Part shown: piece by piece, positions 51,991 to 63,200 of the stretch
Position numbering within the stretch: the first letter of the stretch is position 1
How the letters are laid out: every line of letters begins with the position of its first letter
NCBI GenBank assembly: GCA_030620095.1
Contig: JAUTXW010000136.1
Location: 744,001-808,000, forward strand
DNA length: 64,000 bases
Direction: 5' to 3'
From: Kuschelorhynchus macadamiae
Lineage: Eukaryota; Arthropoda; Insecta; Coleoptera; Curculionidae
Notes under the pieces: model-generated
Databases searched by the model: none
What the model was told of the DNA's origin: nothing
Seen by the model: the letters and a program-made list of their open reading frames with translations, nothing else
Translations under genes and position numbers: made by a program

Positions 51991-52611
51991 TTTTTTCAAT
52001 AACAAACCAATTGTGAAATTTGAGAAAATAAATATTTCCTTTAATAGTCATTACAGATAATACTTGATAATCCGAGTGAATTTAAATTCTCGATTCTACT
52101 GCTGCACATAAATCAAATGTGACAGATCGATGAGGGACCCCGATAGAAACATCATTAGTTTAGGAAATGAGCCTGATGTTCAGCCAAACACGAAATACGA
52201 CGGTTGACTTTAAAACCGCGTCGTCGTTTATTAAGAATATCAGAAAGCCTAAAGTTTTTCAATAGAAAAAAGATAAACTTTTTGAACCAAAAAAATTAAA
52301 TATTAAAAAATACCGAGTTTCTGATAATCTTGACGAAAAAATAATATACTCCAACATTTCTTTCTTCATCGATTGTTAAGACGTGGAAAGTCAAGTCGTT
52401 ATATTACTTAGATATCCTCTGGGATATCCTCTTAAATCTACAGTTATTAATTATAATACAGTATATAAAAAAACCTAAATTAACTAAACACTTAATAATT
52501 AGATAATTAGACCTAAAGCAAGTTTTTCACGTGCACTCCGCTCTCGACAATACATGTAGTGTAACTTATCCCTTTTGCTACAGAACCCCTAATTAAATTT
52601 CTTCACTTATT
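51991..52611. other. unassigned stretch
   Basis: No motif recognised. Confidence 0.4.
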
Positions 52612-52745
52612 TTTTGCTTAAGTAGCTCAAGATCTTGCAATTTGTTTTTATACATTGTATGGTGAAAGTTCTCCATAAGAAATAATCCAAGGAGGTAAGA
52701 TCCGGTTTACTGGGGCGCCAAGGAACATTTCCATTAGACTCAATA
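52612..52745 (-). pseudogene. DD41D-type transposase C-terminal scrap
   Basis: Minus strand: ESNGNVPWRPSKPDLTSLDYFLW, equivalent to the third catalytic segment (PWPPRSPDLTPLDYFLWG), then, after a shift, LQDLELLKQKISEEI. Only this ~45-codon region survives. Confidence 0.65.
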
Positions 52746-53550
52746 AATGCAACAAAATTATTATTTGTAAAATTCTAATCGATAAGTGAGTGAAATTATT
52801 TTTGAAATGAATGGTACTCAATGTGACAATGGTGAGGTGATAATAATTTAATAGAAATGATTGGGACCAATGGAAATATTTCCCGGAACACCAAAAGCCC
52901 CGATCTTGTCAACTTGAATTGTTTTTTTTTAAAGGAACTTAGATAAGGGTTTAAAAATGATGCCAATATTTTAAGCAACTCAAGCAAAAAAAATTAATTA
53001 CTCTTATTAGAGTGGCTGTGTAAAAAAAATTATACTACAAGTATTGCTCACAACGGAGGACATTTGCAAAATTGATTTAGGATTATTTAATATTTTACAA
53101 TTTTTCGGTTACTTAATTCAATGTTTGTAGTTAATTTAGGCGTTTTATATTGTATTATGATTAATAACTGTAGATTTAAGTCGTTTCCAATGAGGCAATG
53201 TTAGGCTACAATATATGAATTAAAATGTATGACCACAAATCACTGGTTTAGACTTTTTTGACATGCAGATAGATTGCAAAACTTTTATTAAGATGATTTG
53301 AATTTAATATAATATACAGGGATTTGCATGCAAAAAAAAACAATCGTATATGCGAAAGATAGAAGCGTCGTAACAAGTTCAAAACTTGGGTATTTGACTG
53401 TAAATAGAACGAACTTCTCTCTTTTTTTTGGTTGTAGCAAAATTAAATACAAACTCTGTAAGTAAACAAAATAAACCCTAAAAAAAACAAAGAAATATAT
53501 TAATTTTTTTCTCTATATAGGACGTGTTTTTTAGGCAGCTTTTATTTTTC
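52746..53550. other. unassigned stretch
   Basis: No coding or repeat motif recognised. Confidence 0.4.
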
Positions 53551-53564
53551 AATGGTCCTATATA

Positions 53565-53657
53565 GAAACAAAAATCTTTTTTGGCTTTTTCGCAACTGAA
53601 GCCAAAAAAGATTTTTGTCAATCTAAACGCAACAAATAATATGAACACATATAAAAA
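53565..53657 (+). mobile_element. 93-bp retroposon insertion with inverted 5' half and 11-bp target duplication
   Basis: GGTCCTATATA at 53554-53564 and 53658-53668 flanks the insert. The insert's 3' part (GCCAAAAAAGATTTTTG, then CAATCTAAACGCAACAAATA, ending ATATAAAAA) is direct relative to 17160-17235. Its 5' part (CAAAAATCTTTTTTGGC, then TTTTTCGCAACTGA) is the reverse complement of the same region. The A-rich 3' end, target duplication and 5' inversion are the marks of target-primed reverse transcription with twin priming. Confidence 0.8.
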
Positions 53658-53674
53658 GGTCCTATATACGTTGA

Positions 53675-53765
53675 CAAATTTTAAAAAAGGGGCGTCATTT
53701 AGCCTAGTGTGAAGATGTTTCCATAGTTGACAGTGGCCTGTCAGAATTCCAGTCAATAATCGCTA
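53675..53765 (-). pseudogene. possible LINE RNase H C-terminal scrap
   Basis: Minus strand reads RLLTGILTGHCQLWKHLHTRLNDAPF, similar to the GLLTGHC.L..HLH.(L/M)G segment after the RNase H domain of insect LINEs. Homology stops at the 5' side near 53765. Confidence 0.4.
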
Positions 53766-54470
53766 GATTCTTCTAGAGGTCCCTAGATAAGTAAATGCAG
53801 AACATCCTTACAAGGGCATATTACTTATTACAATTTCTTACAGAGAATTTTAAAACAAGCATAAACATTAAGTTAAAAAGAACCGATATTTTACGAATAC
53901 CTTCTTTACAAACAATACCGTACAATTTTCCATCTGTGATTCCTAGAAATAGAAACAAGGTTTTCCAATAATTATTCAAACCAACGATAATCTTCAAGCG
54001 TCTAATGCATGCGCAGGTGAAAATAATAATAATAATATGTATCCACATACGTGAAACAATAAAGAAGTTTGCAGGATCTTAAGAAATGAAAAAAATCAAT
54101 ATTATTCTTTTGTGTAACTGGATACTTTAAACGTCTGCCAATCCGTGCATACGATTTACTGCCGGCTTAACACACTACATCACATTGTATAGTCATAACA
54201 AGGTTTATTGCCACTATAAATTTAGAAGACGCTGTGACTAAAGCTACTGACTTACAGTTCTCTTTGTATGTGATTCATGACTTTAATATTTTGTAATAAT
54301 TGGTCTTTAGAGACTAAATTGTGAGTAAATTTTATGTGAAATATAAAAAATAAAAATATTTTTTAACTAACACTTCCACTACATTCGTTTGAAAGAACGT
54401 GACATGTCTCGCTACACATACACTATACCACAACAATCACAGCACACAAATCAAGGGTGATACGGGAATG
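53766..54470. other. unassigned stretch
   Basis: No motif recognised; (AAT)n-like run at 54021-54037. Confidence 0.4.
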
Positions 54471-54995
54471 AACTAGTAAAATTTTTGTTAGAATACGAAT
54501 ATGGCGAAACAAAATGGTGGCCTAATAAAATGTTTAAAAAAATCAATCTGAAAAAACCACATACTTTTATTGATTTCAAATTTTGTAGAAATAAACTTGT
54601 AACATTTTGGTGACAGTTAAAGATGGTAGAACAATATGGCGGTCAAATAAAATATTTAAAAAATCAGCGCAAAGAATCGAGTTGACTTTAAATTTTGCGC
54701 AAAAATTAGTTGTGCTATAGGAATGAACTGGTAAAATATTGTACAAATTCAACATGGTGCAACAAATGGCGGCTTAATAAATGTTCAAAACTACATCTTT
54801 AAATAAGTTTAAATTTTGCCCAAAAATGAAGTATAATATAGCGGGAAACTGGTAAAATATTAGTACGAATCCATCACGGTGAAACAAAATGGAGGTCTAT
54901 TAAAATGTTTGAAAAAACAAAATAAAAAAATTCCTTTTCCCGGAACTTTCCTTGTTGTTAATTCTTCCTTTTATTAGGAATAGTAAAATATGATT
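54471..54995 (-). repeat. reverse-orientation array of the ~125-bp repeat family
   Basis: Four units with ACAAAATGGTGG/ATGGCGG landmarks at about 54504, 54632, 54757 and 54885 (spacing 125-128). The start block (CCCGGAACTTTCC, then TTATTAGGAATA) at 54945-54990 is in plus orientation next to these minus-orientation units, so the locus is internally inverted. Confidence 0.8.
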
Positions 54996-55052
54996 CTATT
55001 TTGTTTCGCATACTTTATAGTCATCTAGTAGTTACATAGAGTCGTATGTAAT

Positions 55053-55803
55053 CCCCGTAGCTTTAACCCCCTAGTTAAGGGGAGAACAACCCCAAAATTT
55101 GAATAGGGGAGAGGGTCGTACCAAACCTCTTTTTAAAGGTCTCATCAAGTTCTTATTATTCAGTTATTATTATTTCAATCAAACGAAACGAAATGACAGC
55201 TTGTTAAAATTTGTTTGAAGGTCTAGATACAAATTAGACTCTCGGACCCTCGATTTCCGATTGTCTGCTTTTTTCATCCCTCTAACTTCAACACCCTAAC
55301 GGGGGAAGTACAAGCCCCTGATTTGAATAGGGGTGAAGAGTGTTGCGACACCTCATTTTGAAGATCTCATCGAATATTTGACCCTAAAATTTCGCGTCAA
55401 AATTTTCATCGATAACAAAATTAAATGAGGTACTGCAACACCCCTCATCCCTATTCAAAATCAGGCGGTTGTGCTACCCCGCGTTAAGGGGTTGAAGTTA
55501 GAGTGATGAAAAAAACAAGACAAGTTGTTCCTCCTCGAATCAGAAATCAACAGGTCCGAGAGTTCTTCGATTTTTTTCACAAAAACGTAAAAAGCGAAGT
55601 CTAATTTGTATCCACACCTTCCAATCTCTAACAAATTCTAACAAGCTATTATTTCGCTGTGGCTGAAAATAATAAGGCGAAATTATAGGGTCATAAAGAA
55701 CTTGATAAGACCTTTAAAAAGGGTTATGGCACGATCCCTCTCCCTTATTCCAATTTCAGGGGTTATTCCCTCACCAGCTAGGGGGTTAAAGCTATGGGGA
55801 GGG
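55053..55803. repeat. foldback-like inverted repeat with ~310-380-bp arms
   Basis: Arms 55053-55360 and 55424-55803 are reverse complements at roughly 75-80% with gaps. Each arm contains the same motif twice: CTTTAACCCCCTAG, then GAATAGGGG, then a CTCATC end, at about 55061-55150 and 55286-55378 on the left and mirrored at about 55428-55505 and 55705-55798. So there are four related blocks, two in each direction. No protein. GC-richer than the surroundings. Confidence 0.8.
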
Positions 55804-55814
55804 AATCTGAGCGT

Positions 55815-56330
55815 TCGGGAAGCCATACATTTCCCAGTTTCTGTAGGAATATTCAACCATCAATGCCGTCAAACGCCTTTGTAAGATAGCAAAATACCGC
55901 GGCAGATACTTGGCCGTCGTTCATCGCTAGATAAAGGCCCATCAAATGCGAATATAGCATCAGATGTGCTTTTGCTCTTCTGAAAACTGTCGTAACGACC
56001 AAATATTATTTATTGTCAATCGTTCTTTAAGTCTTTCATTAATTTTAGCGACTGTGGATAACAAAGAAAAGGCCTTAAATTAAATCGCGTATTTGCATGT
56101 CCCCATTTACGCATAGGAATAACTACAGTTTTTTTTTAATATAAGGAAATTATCCGTGATGGAATGAATCACTTACGGCATACGTCAAGATTAGAAAAGC
56201 ACAATTATTTGGTTCAAATAACATTCTGATAAATATTTCATCGTAATCGCATTATTCCCGATATTCTGAACTATTTCTTTGAACCCCATGGCATCAACTG
56301 GACTTTAGAACAAAGACTATAATAAAGTTT
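55815..56330 (-). pseudogene. LINE reverse-transcriptase fragment (Jockey-like)
   Basis: Minus strand: KKTVVIPM.KWGHANT (fingers), AKINERLKERLTINNIWSLRQF (the K..ER......L...QFGF block), FRKGRST-like remnant (STSDAIFAF), then MNDGQVSAAVFCYLTKAFDGIDG at about 55840-55910, the RT palm motif where F.DLTKAFD is usual, with the catalytic Asp present. Frames shift several times. It ends at the foldback repeat (55803), which may have truncated it. Confidence 0.65.
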
Positions 56331-57764
56331 TCGTTCGAAAAATCTAATAGGTCAATTATATAATTTATTTTGCCATGAAAATGTCTTGCCATTAGATCAG
56401 TAGAAATATTTTAATGCAGTTACAATACACAACAAAATACAGATTCCTCAATCGAGATACTAGCAAAATACTGAAATTCGGAATTTCAAAACCGACAGGC
56501 CTATATATCAAACTAAATGATAAGGCCAATTAATATAAAGATAGCATATTACACCATAAAAATCAATACAACCCAAAACAAACATACCTTTTATCTGTAA
56601 TCGATGCCAACTCAACGCATCGGTTGCCTTAAATACTGCTACCTATAAAAAATGCCAATTTTGATAAAGGTTTATTAACATTTTATGACTTGATTTACAA
56701 GGAACATTAAAATCATGACTAACTGAACAAATATTATATGTATATTATTTTCACTTGTATCATCATGTTAAAAATTCCCAGATATAATTTATGCCGGTGT
56801 GGTATTCAGTAAGAAAATTTCCCACGAAAAGTATGAATAAAACTAAAAAATCAAGGCTGACATTTTAATTCAAAATTGTTCAGAAGGTCATGCCTGTCAA
56901 GTCAACAACTTTGGGTAGAAAATGTAGAAAAAATCAGCTGATAAGAGCACAACCTATCGTTTTCAGATAATCTTATTTCACTAAAAGTGGTAGAAGTTCC
57001 TATTTACAAGTAGTTCGAAGTAGGATTAATGGAATTCAAAGTTTATCCTACATTATTTTTAATAAAATAGACAAACTACTTACTATAATTAGACTAAGTG
57101 ATGGAAAGTCGGTTTACCAAAACAGAAGCGCTACCATCTTTAGTTAGACTAAGAGATTAAAAGTCAGTTGGTACTAGCTCTATCTATGGATTGCAAACAA
57201 TTATCTTACGAAAGGTGTTAGATTGAGTTAAACTTTGAGCGCACAAGCCGAAATTGATGTTTTTAATTGACAGTCATGTTTTGACTTAAAAAATTTCCAG
57301 TGTACTTCTCTCCAAGGTTCCCCAGGAGGAAAAAAATCCTCAAAATTTTCTAGTCACCATGGTAACAGTTTAAATTGAACGTATCTGATTGGCTACAAAA
57401 TGGTGGTGTGAAATTTTCAATTATATAGGATTATTCTTAAGTAAAGTAGCCAGAAGTAATAAGTATATTGTTAAATAATGTATTATACACATGTTTTTTC
57501 CTTAGAAGGAATTTTTTTTACTATGTGACAAAATAAAAAAAACTTTGCAAACTCACAATAAATTAAAAGTTGTTCTCTGAGAAACGGTTAAATATTTATT
57601 TTACTACCACTTATAAAACTGACAAAAAGCCCTGTTAACTTGGCTAGGAAGTGCCTTACGCCATACAATATTTGCTCTACGATGGGCGTCGCACAGTGGT
57701 CGATTTTGATGGAAAACTAGCAATAAATAAAAACATCGAAAAAAGGCTAGATCCTTGTTAATTA
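56331..57764. other. unassigned stretch
   Basis: No coding motif. A short imperfect direct repeat (TTAGACTAAGTGATGGAAAG at 57089 and TTAGACTAAGAGATTAAAAG at 57143) is the only structure seen. Confidence 0.4.
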
Positions 57765-58010
57765 TTATGCTTTCTCAATTCCGTCGGTCTGTCTGTTCGT
57801 GATATAGCTAAAAAACAACTTACCCGATTGACTTCAACATGGGGATGACCTGTAACATTTTCGCAAAAATCTAATATGGCAAAAATGGCGGCATAATAAA
57901 ATATCAAAAAAACTATTACTAAAAAACTACTTATCAACTTATTTTCTTCAAATTTTGCACAAAAAAAAACAAGTTCTATGTAGGCATTATTCTAGAGTAG
58001 GAAAATTTTG
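57765..58010 (-). repeat. fragment of the ~125-bp repeat family, reverse orientation
   Basis: CTCAATTCCGTCGGTCTGTC, TTCGTGATATAGC, CATGGGGATGACCTG and AAAAATGGCGGCATAATAAA are the reverse complements of blocks at 40950-41090. Confidence 0.75.
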
Positions 58011-58176
58011 CCTGAAAATGTGGTATCTTCCTGTTTTAGTGTTCCTAAATAGTAGCACCGCGATTTAAGTATGGCTGCATATCTGTGAAATTGTCATATG
58101 TGGTAACTTTAAAGTGGAATAAGTCAAAAACTACTGTTCCGAATATAGACAAATTATATATTTTTGGAAAGGAAAA

Positions 58177-58760
58177 ATACAGGGTGTCCCATTTAAAATA
58201 ACAAAGTTGATGGTGATTTGGTGATTTTCCGATCGTCTTTTGATTTTGAAATTGCCGCCATGTAAATCTTTAGGAAATTCCCTATAACTTTCATAGGAAC
58301 CATTTCTTTGTATCTTAAAAAAGTAAGTAAGAAAATTTATTTCTCACTAATCACAGAAACCCACAACATCAATTTAGTGTACATTTTTGGTGTGGTATGA
58401 AAGGAAGCCGAATAATTGGACCTGTATTTTATGATGGTACGTTACAGGAAGGAGATATGTTGACCTGATAAACTCTGGAGCCTTAGAAGAATATTTGGAC
58501 GTCGTCAACTTGGCTATACGCCAGCTAATCTACTTCCGACAATATGGGACCCCACCTCATCAATTTGGTGACGTAGGAATGTTGCTACAGGGGTTATTCG
58601 GAGAAAAATTGATTACCACAAATGCCCTAATTCATTGGCCACCTAGATCCCCAGACATAACCTCCCTCGATTTCTATTTTTGGAGTTACGTTAAAGGCGA
58701 AGTTTACAAGAAGAAATATGGACACTTGGAAGACCTACAAATTGAAATCAGAATTTAGTT
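58177..58760 (+). pseudogene. DD41D element remnant with transposase C-terminus
   Basis: TACAGGGTGTCCCATTTAAA at 58177 is a left terminus. From about 58380 the frames read WCGMKGSRIIGPVFYDGTL, then the open frame 58495-58758: LAIRQLIYFRQYGTPPH, where the second catalytic Asp of FQQDGAPPH is Tyr, LFGEKLITTNALIHWPPRSPDITSLDFYFW with the third Asp, and EVYKKKYGHLEDLQIEI. 41 residues separate the second and third positions. The N-terminal domain and first Asp are absent. A further DD41D lineage, distinct from the full-length ones. Confidence 0.8.
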
Positions 58761-59439
58761 TTTCGCAATGTTTCTTGTATAAATTTCGCAATATAAGCAA
58801 CTTTTTATCTTCTGTGAACTTTTTTTTTGAAGCTTTAACCGGATTAGGTGCATACTTTATATCGAGATGAAATTTGTCGAGAAAACTTCTCGGGTCGAGA
58901 CGAGACGAGATGAAGCCTTAATCTCGTCTCGCTTGGCGGCACCATTATTTAACATCCCTTAATTTTGTCGCATAGTTACAATAGACGTGGGTTTTTCAAC
59001 ACTTCCATCAATCTGCATAATCCGAAAAATTAATATCAACAAAATTTATAGCAGATATGTAAATGAAGGGAAACCATACAAAGCAGAGAAACCCTCTTAA
59101 CTCGTCATTATGTAATCCCCGCTGTCTGTCTAAACAAGAGCTGCGGGTAGGAAGGGATACGAGGAGACACAAACATTTTGATCCTCAGCCGGATAACACG
59201 GAAACAAATACTAGACATCACACCGGAAATGTTTTTATTCTCAGAAGGGTGCCCTGTCTCTTTGGTTATACAGGGCGGGAAAGAATATGACTTAAGCAAT
59301 ATTACTAAACTTGCCTGAGATTTATTTTTTAAAAAAATTACGTAATTTACAAGAACACACAAGGATATAATATGTTATATCAAAGACCAATTATACTTCA
59401 AATGGACAGCCCATCGAGTACAAATAAAATAATCACATT
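58761..59439. other. unassigned stretch
   Basis: CTCGGGTCGAGACGAGACGA at 58889 is a GAGAC-rich patch similar to 42184-42262 and 45620. The relatively GC-rich part 59060-59290 has open frames on both strands without recognisable motif. Confidence 0.4.
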
Positions 59440-59725
59440 TTTTTTACGATTATTTCGGTTGGGTAGTGTCGGATCGCCAGGCGATTAAGACTTTATTCTA
59501 GTACTTTTCGGACAATTCTGACTGTACCTATTACAACTGCCTTCACACCTTCTTTAACGATGTTGTCTTTATTTTTTTAACGTATTTAAGTTGCTCTTAA
59601 AGTCTTTTTGCATCAGTCCATTTGAGTTAATAATTAGTGGTAATATTTTTACTTCTTCAAGTTGGTAAATCTTTTTTATGTTAAATCCTAGGTCCTGATA
59701 TTTTCTTCTTTTTTCGGTTCTTTGT
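59440..59725 (-). pseudogene. R2/NeSL-like LINE 3' end (copy E)
   Basis: Minus strand: KYQDLGFNIKKIYQLEEVKILPLIINSNG, KDFKSNLNTL, then AVVIGTVRIVRKVLE, the C-terminal block of the endonuclease-type LINEs. A 3' UTR (59440-59505) contains CCTGGCGATCCGACACTACC. 5'-truncated where copy F's tail begins. Confidence 0.65.
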
Positions 59726-60245
59726 ATATTATTATTTTATTTATTTATTTTCACATAGTATAACATTTATCCTATGGTTTCTACTACTAAGAAATACTTC
59801 TATCATGATTTCGGTCTTGATGAGCCTCTGATTTATAGCACTTTGCGTACTATGCGGGCTGTTCCCAACAACGGCCTTTTGTAGAGTCAGCAAATTCTGG
59901 TTTCCGGGTAGCTGCTTAATGGCTTCACTATCCTATTGCTACATCGATCACTATGCATGTCTTCTGTTTCTTGTTTTTGACTATGACATTCGTTGCGATG
60001 GCCTCGGTCAGTATGTACTTGAGTGTTCCATATGATGGTGAAGTCAGGGGTGTCAATCACAGGATCTGGGTTGTGCTTGAACCATTTCTCAGGTACTTGT
60101 ATACCATACTCTTTACAAATGTTCCAGTGCAGGTGGGTGGCAACTGTGTTTTGGCGGTCTAGGTAAGCCTTATTTGCCAATATGGGGCATCCAGATACTA
60201 TATGGTGAATGGTTTCAGGATGGATTCGACAAAGTCTACATTTAC
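59726..60245 (-). pseudogene. R2/NeSL-like LINE 3' end (copy F)
   Basis: Minus strand: zinc knuckle CRLCRIHPETIHHIVSGC (about 60188-60243, full C-x2-C-x8-H-x4-C), then open frame 59887-60180 (YLDRQNTVATHLHWNICKEYGI, PDFTIIWNTQVHTDR). After a shift, KNKKQKTCIVIDVAI gives the endonuclease core, and then LLTLQKAVVGNSPH. An (AAATAAT)-type tail lies at 59727-59755. Deleted between the core and the C-terminus. Confidence 0.7.
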
Positions 60246-60249
60246 AAAC

Positions 60250-61065
60250 AAAAAAAAAAGGAAAAAATACAACTATTGTGTATTAAGAAATTATCTAACG
60301 ATGCTACATGTTTTCAAAATGACCGATTTCTGGATGCTCCTGGTGAATGTCTGTATTAAGTCCTAATTGAGCCAAATGCGGTGTAAACGTTGTTGGGGTG
60401 AGACCTGTTACTGATATGACGACAGGAATAATGATGACTCTTTCCTGTTTCCACAGCCTTTTTATTTCCATTGCCAAGTCCGTGTATTTTGAGATCTTCT
60501 CACTATATTTCGCTTGGATGTTCTCGTCGTTGCGGACAGCCATGTCAATTAAATAAATGATTTTTTCTTTTTTGGATTGAAAGGTGATATCGGGTCTGTT
60601 TGTGCGGATTTTTTTATCTGTGTGGATGTCAATGCCCCAGTAGAGCTTGTAGTCTTCGTTTTCAAGTATGGATGTTGGTGCATAATGGTAGTAAGGGTCT
60701 GTGTTCTCCGTTAGTTTATATGTTGTGGCTAATGCTTGATGGACAACCTTCACTGCTGAGTTGTGTCTCGTGGTGTATTCAGTTCCGGCCATTATTCTAT
60801 ATCCACTCGTTATGTGATCGATCGATTCTCTCTGCTGGTGACATCCTCTGCACCTGTCGTCTTCTATAGTTGTGTTCTTGATTATGTGCTTTTGGTAGTT
60901 TCTGGTTGCTGTGACTTTGTCCTGGATGGCAAGCAGGAAGCCTTCTGTTTTGGAGAACAGCTGCCCTTCCTGTAACCAAGTATATGAAAGCTTCTTATGT
61001 ATGTGGTATCTGTGTCTTCCGTAGAGTGTTTTTTCAGACCAGGTGTTCTTCTTTTTTAGTCGTAA
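60250..61065 (-). pseudogene. R2/NeSL-like LINE 3' part (copy C, best preserved)
   Basis: Within the open frame 60304-61203 (minus) the LINE part begins at about 61062: KNTWSEKTLYGRHRYHIHKKLSYTWLQEGQLF, zinc knuckle CRGCHQQRESIDHITSGY (last Cys is Tyr), AGTEYTTRHNSAVKVVHQALATTYKL, YHYAPTSILENEDYKLYWGI, then the endonuclease core RPDITFQSKKEKIIYLIDMAVRND, KYTDLAMEIKRLWKQERVIIIPVVIS. A shift near 60340 leads into IQKSVILKTCSIVR, the true C-terminus. The codons upstream of 61062 come from an unrelated repeat unit. Closely related to copy B. Confidence 0.8.
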
Positions 61066-61160
61066 TTCTCGTACTATATTTGAAATCAATTTTATAAGTA
61101 GTTTCTCACCATGATTTTTTAAACATTTTATTAGGCCGCCATTTTGTTTAGGGTTAATAG
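61066..61160 (+). repeat. single unit of the ~125-bp repeat family
   Basis: TTTGAAATCAATTTTATAAG, then TAGGCCGCCATTTTGTTTAG: one unit, abutting the 5' end of LINE copy C. Confidence 0.7.
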
Positions 61161-62560
61161 AAAATGAATTATTTGGGTTTGTTTCTTGAGGGAAAATATA
61201 CAATTACTCTTGAACTCCCTTGTGTCTCTAGAGCATACAAAATCTGTATTTTTTATATGTTTAATGTTAAATAAAACAAAATATCCGGATTGCTTTTGTT
61301 AACTGATCCCAAAGAATTAAATATATTTTTAACGTACCCGAGACTTCCATGTCTTGTATCTTTCTTAAAACACAACTTCGCCTTTTATGGTAAACGTTTA
61401 CAAGGGCTTCCGATTGAGCAAATGGCAATAAACAGGGTATGTGAAAATGTCTTTACAAATATTTATAACAAAATTGACTTATATTTTAGCAAATATTAGA
61501 AAACAAAATTTTTTATTAATTATTTGGTAGACCTAGTTAAGAGAAAATTCTCTGCTTTGCTCTTGTACAAATTTTGTTTTGATTATGTGAGATCTATTTA
61601 AAAATATTTCGAGATCATTTTCAATTTTAGATCTGATATTTAAGAGGTTAAATGTTACTTTTGGTAATTGATTATACAGGATGTATATAATAAAATACAA
61701 AAATCTATAAATTAAAAAAATATTCCGCTCTATACCATTACAAAGCCACTCCTGTATGCATGATCTTCGTTTACTCTAGTATTCCAAGGTCTCCACAGAC
61801 TCATACCGATCTTATATCAATTAATAGTCCGAAACGGCCCTCAGATAATTCCATTCTACTCCCCAGTTAGGCAAGATTTTTGTATTTATTTCTACAGACA
61901 CCCCGTATAATAAAGTGACAAAGTACCATTCAACATGTTAAACATAACATTAAATAGATCTCAGTAATAAAATCCAAATTTTCAAAAAAAAATTAAAATG
62001 TTTAATTTCTGTTAAATATTGTTTTCCTTTTAGCTACGTAAAAGTGCTATTTAGTTCTCTTAAACAATAAAAGAAAATTTTATTGTTTTCCAATTTTCAC
62101 AAAAACACAAGGTAAATAATTTTATTATATGTGCCACAGACATTTTCACATACCCTGTATATTGAGATTTGGTCAATCTAAAGCCTATGTAGATGATTAT
62201 CATAAAAGACAAAACAACGCCATTTTTATTGCCATATTGCAAATTAAAATATATCGTGTTTTAAGAAAGCTACAATATGAAGTTTCGGGTTCGTTATAGA
62301 TATGTTTAATTTTTTGGAATTAATTTATTTCGAACTCCCTGTAGATATAGTATATATACACTAAGCGCTTTCTGATCTATTAACCATCATGATGAAGTTG
62401 CATAAAAAATTGCAAATTTCTGTTCTTTCACATATGGGATTTTTTTAAATAACTGTGTTAAGCAAAATGTGAGTTTGCAAAAAGTTTTTGCTCAAATAAT
62501 AAAAAAAGTAGTCACGTGATTTACCGTAACTGCTGCTTTTCTGTCTAGAAATATTTTTTA
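61161..62560. other. unassigned stretch with scattered CAGGGTG-type motifs
   Basis: ATACAGGATGTA (61675), ACACCCCGTATA (61905), ATACCCTGTATA (62151) and CTCCCTGTAGATA (62335) look like mariner-type ends or diverged units of the array that follows. No coding motif. Confidence 0.4.
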
Positions 62561-62564
62561 ATTT

Positions 62565-63200
62565 AATTTTCAGGGACGTATTTCATTTTCCTAGGACCAC
62601 CCTGTATAATTGGAATTTGTATAAATACAAAATAATAAAGTAAATTTGGCATGTTTCACTGTTTTCTAAGCATGCTAAATTCTTTTGATGTTTTTTACTT
62701 TCAAGTTGCGGTTTCATCCCTCAAGAGCTATATGCTCTGTATAGTTGAAAAAATAACTTTTTCTATACAAAGCTTCTGAAATATTTTTTTATTTTCAGGC
62801 GGCTGTTTTATCCACCCTGTATAGTTCAAAAAATATATACAAAAAATAAAGTAGTTTTACATGTTTTACCGTATTCTGAATACTATTTTTTCGTATAAAA
62901 TAACTTTTTATATACAAAGCTTCTGAAATATTTTTTTATTTTCAGGCGGCTGTTTTATCCACCCTGTATAGTTCAAAAAATATATACAAAAAATAAAGAA
63001 GTTTTACATGTTTTACCGTATTCTGAATACTATTTTTTCGTATCCGGGGAATGCCTCATTACTTTAGGGCTACCCTGTATACTGGCCAAAAATTATTTTG
63101 TTTCGAAAAAAATTAAATAAATTTAGCGCATTTCACTGTTTTTCGAAATATTATGTTTTTTTAAAATATATTATCGAACAAAACATCAAGTATTTGCCCC
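62565..63200. repeat. tandem repeat array, 147-bp unit with CACCCTGTA
   Basis: Two nearly identical units (from 62752 and 62899; AAGCTTCTGAA at 62770 and 62917) contain TTTTCAGGCGGCTGTTTTATCCACCCTGTATAG, split over the unit, then AAATAAAGWAGTTTTACATG. Diverged neighbours precede (CACCCTGTATAATTGG, 62601) and follow (TACCCTGTATACTGG, 63071). So about four units, two of them recently duplicated. Confidence 0.85.

Noticed and set aside
61066..61203. N-terminal codons of the 299-codon minus frame at 60304-61203
   Set aside because: They translate a unit of the 125-bp repeat; the LINE protein begins only at about 61062.
62060..62242. 60-codon minus-strand frame
   Set aside because: No motif and dense stops around it; also covers a CACCCTGTA-type motif.
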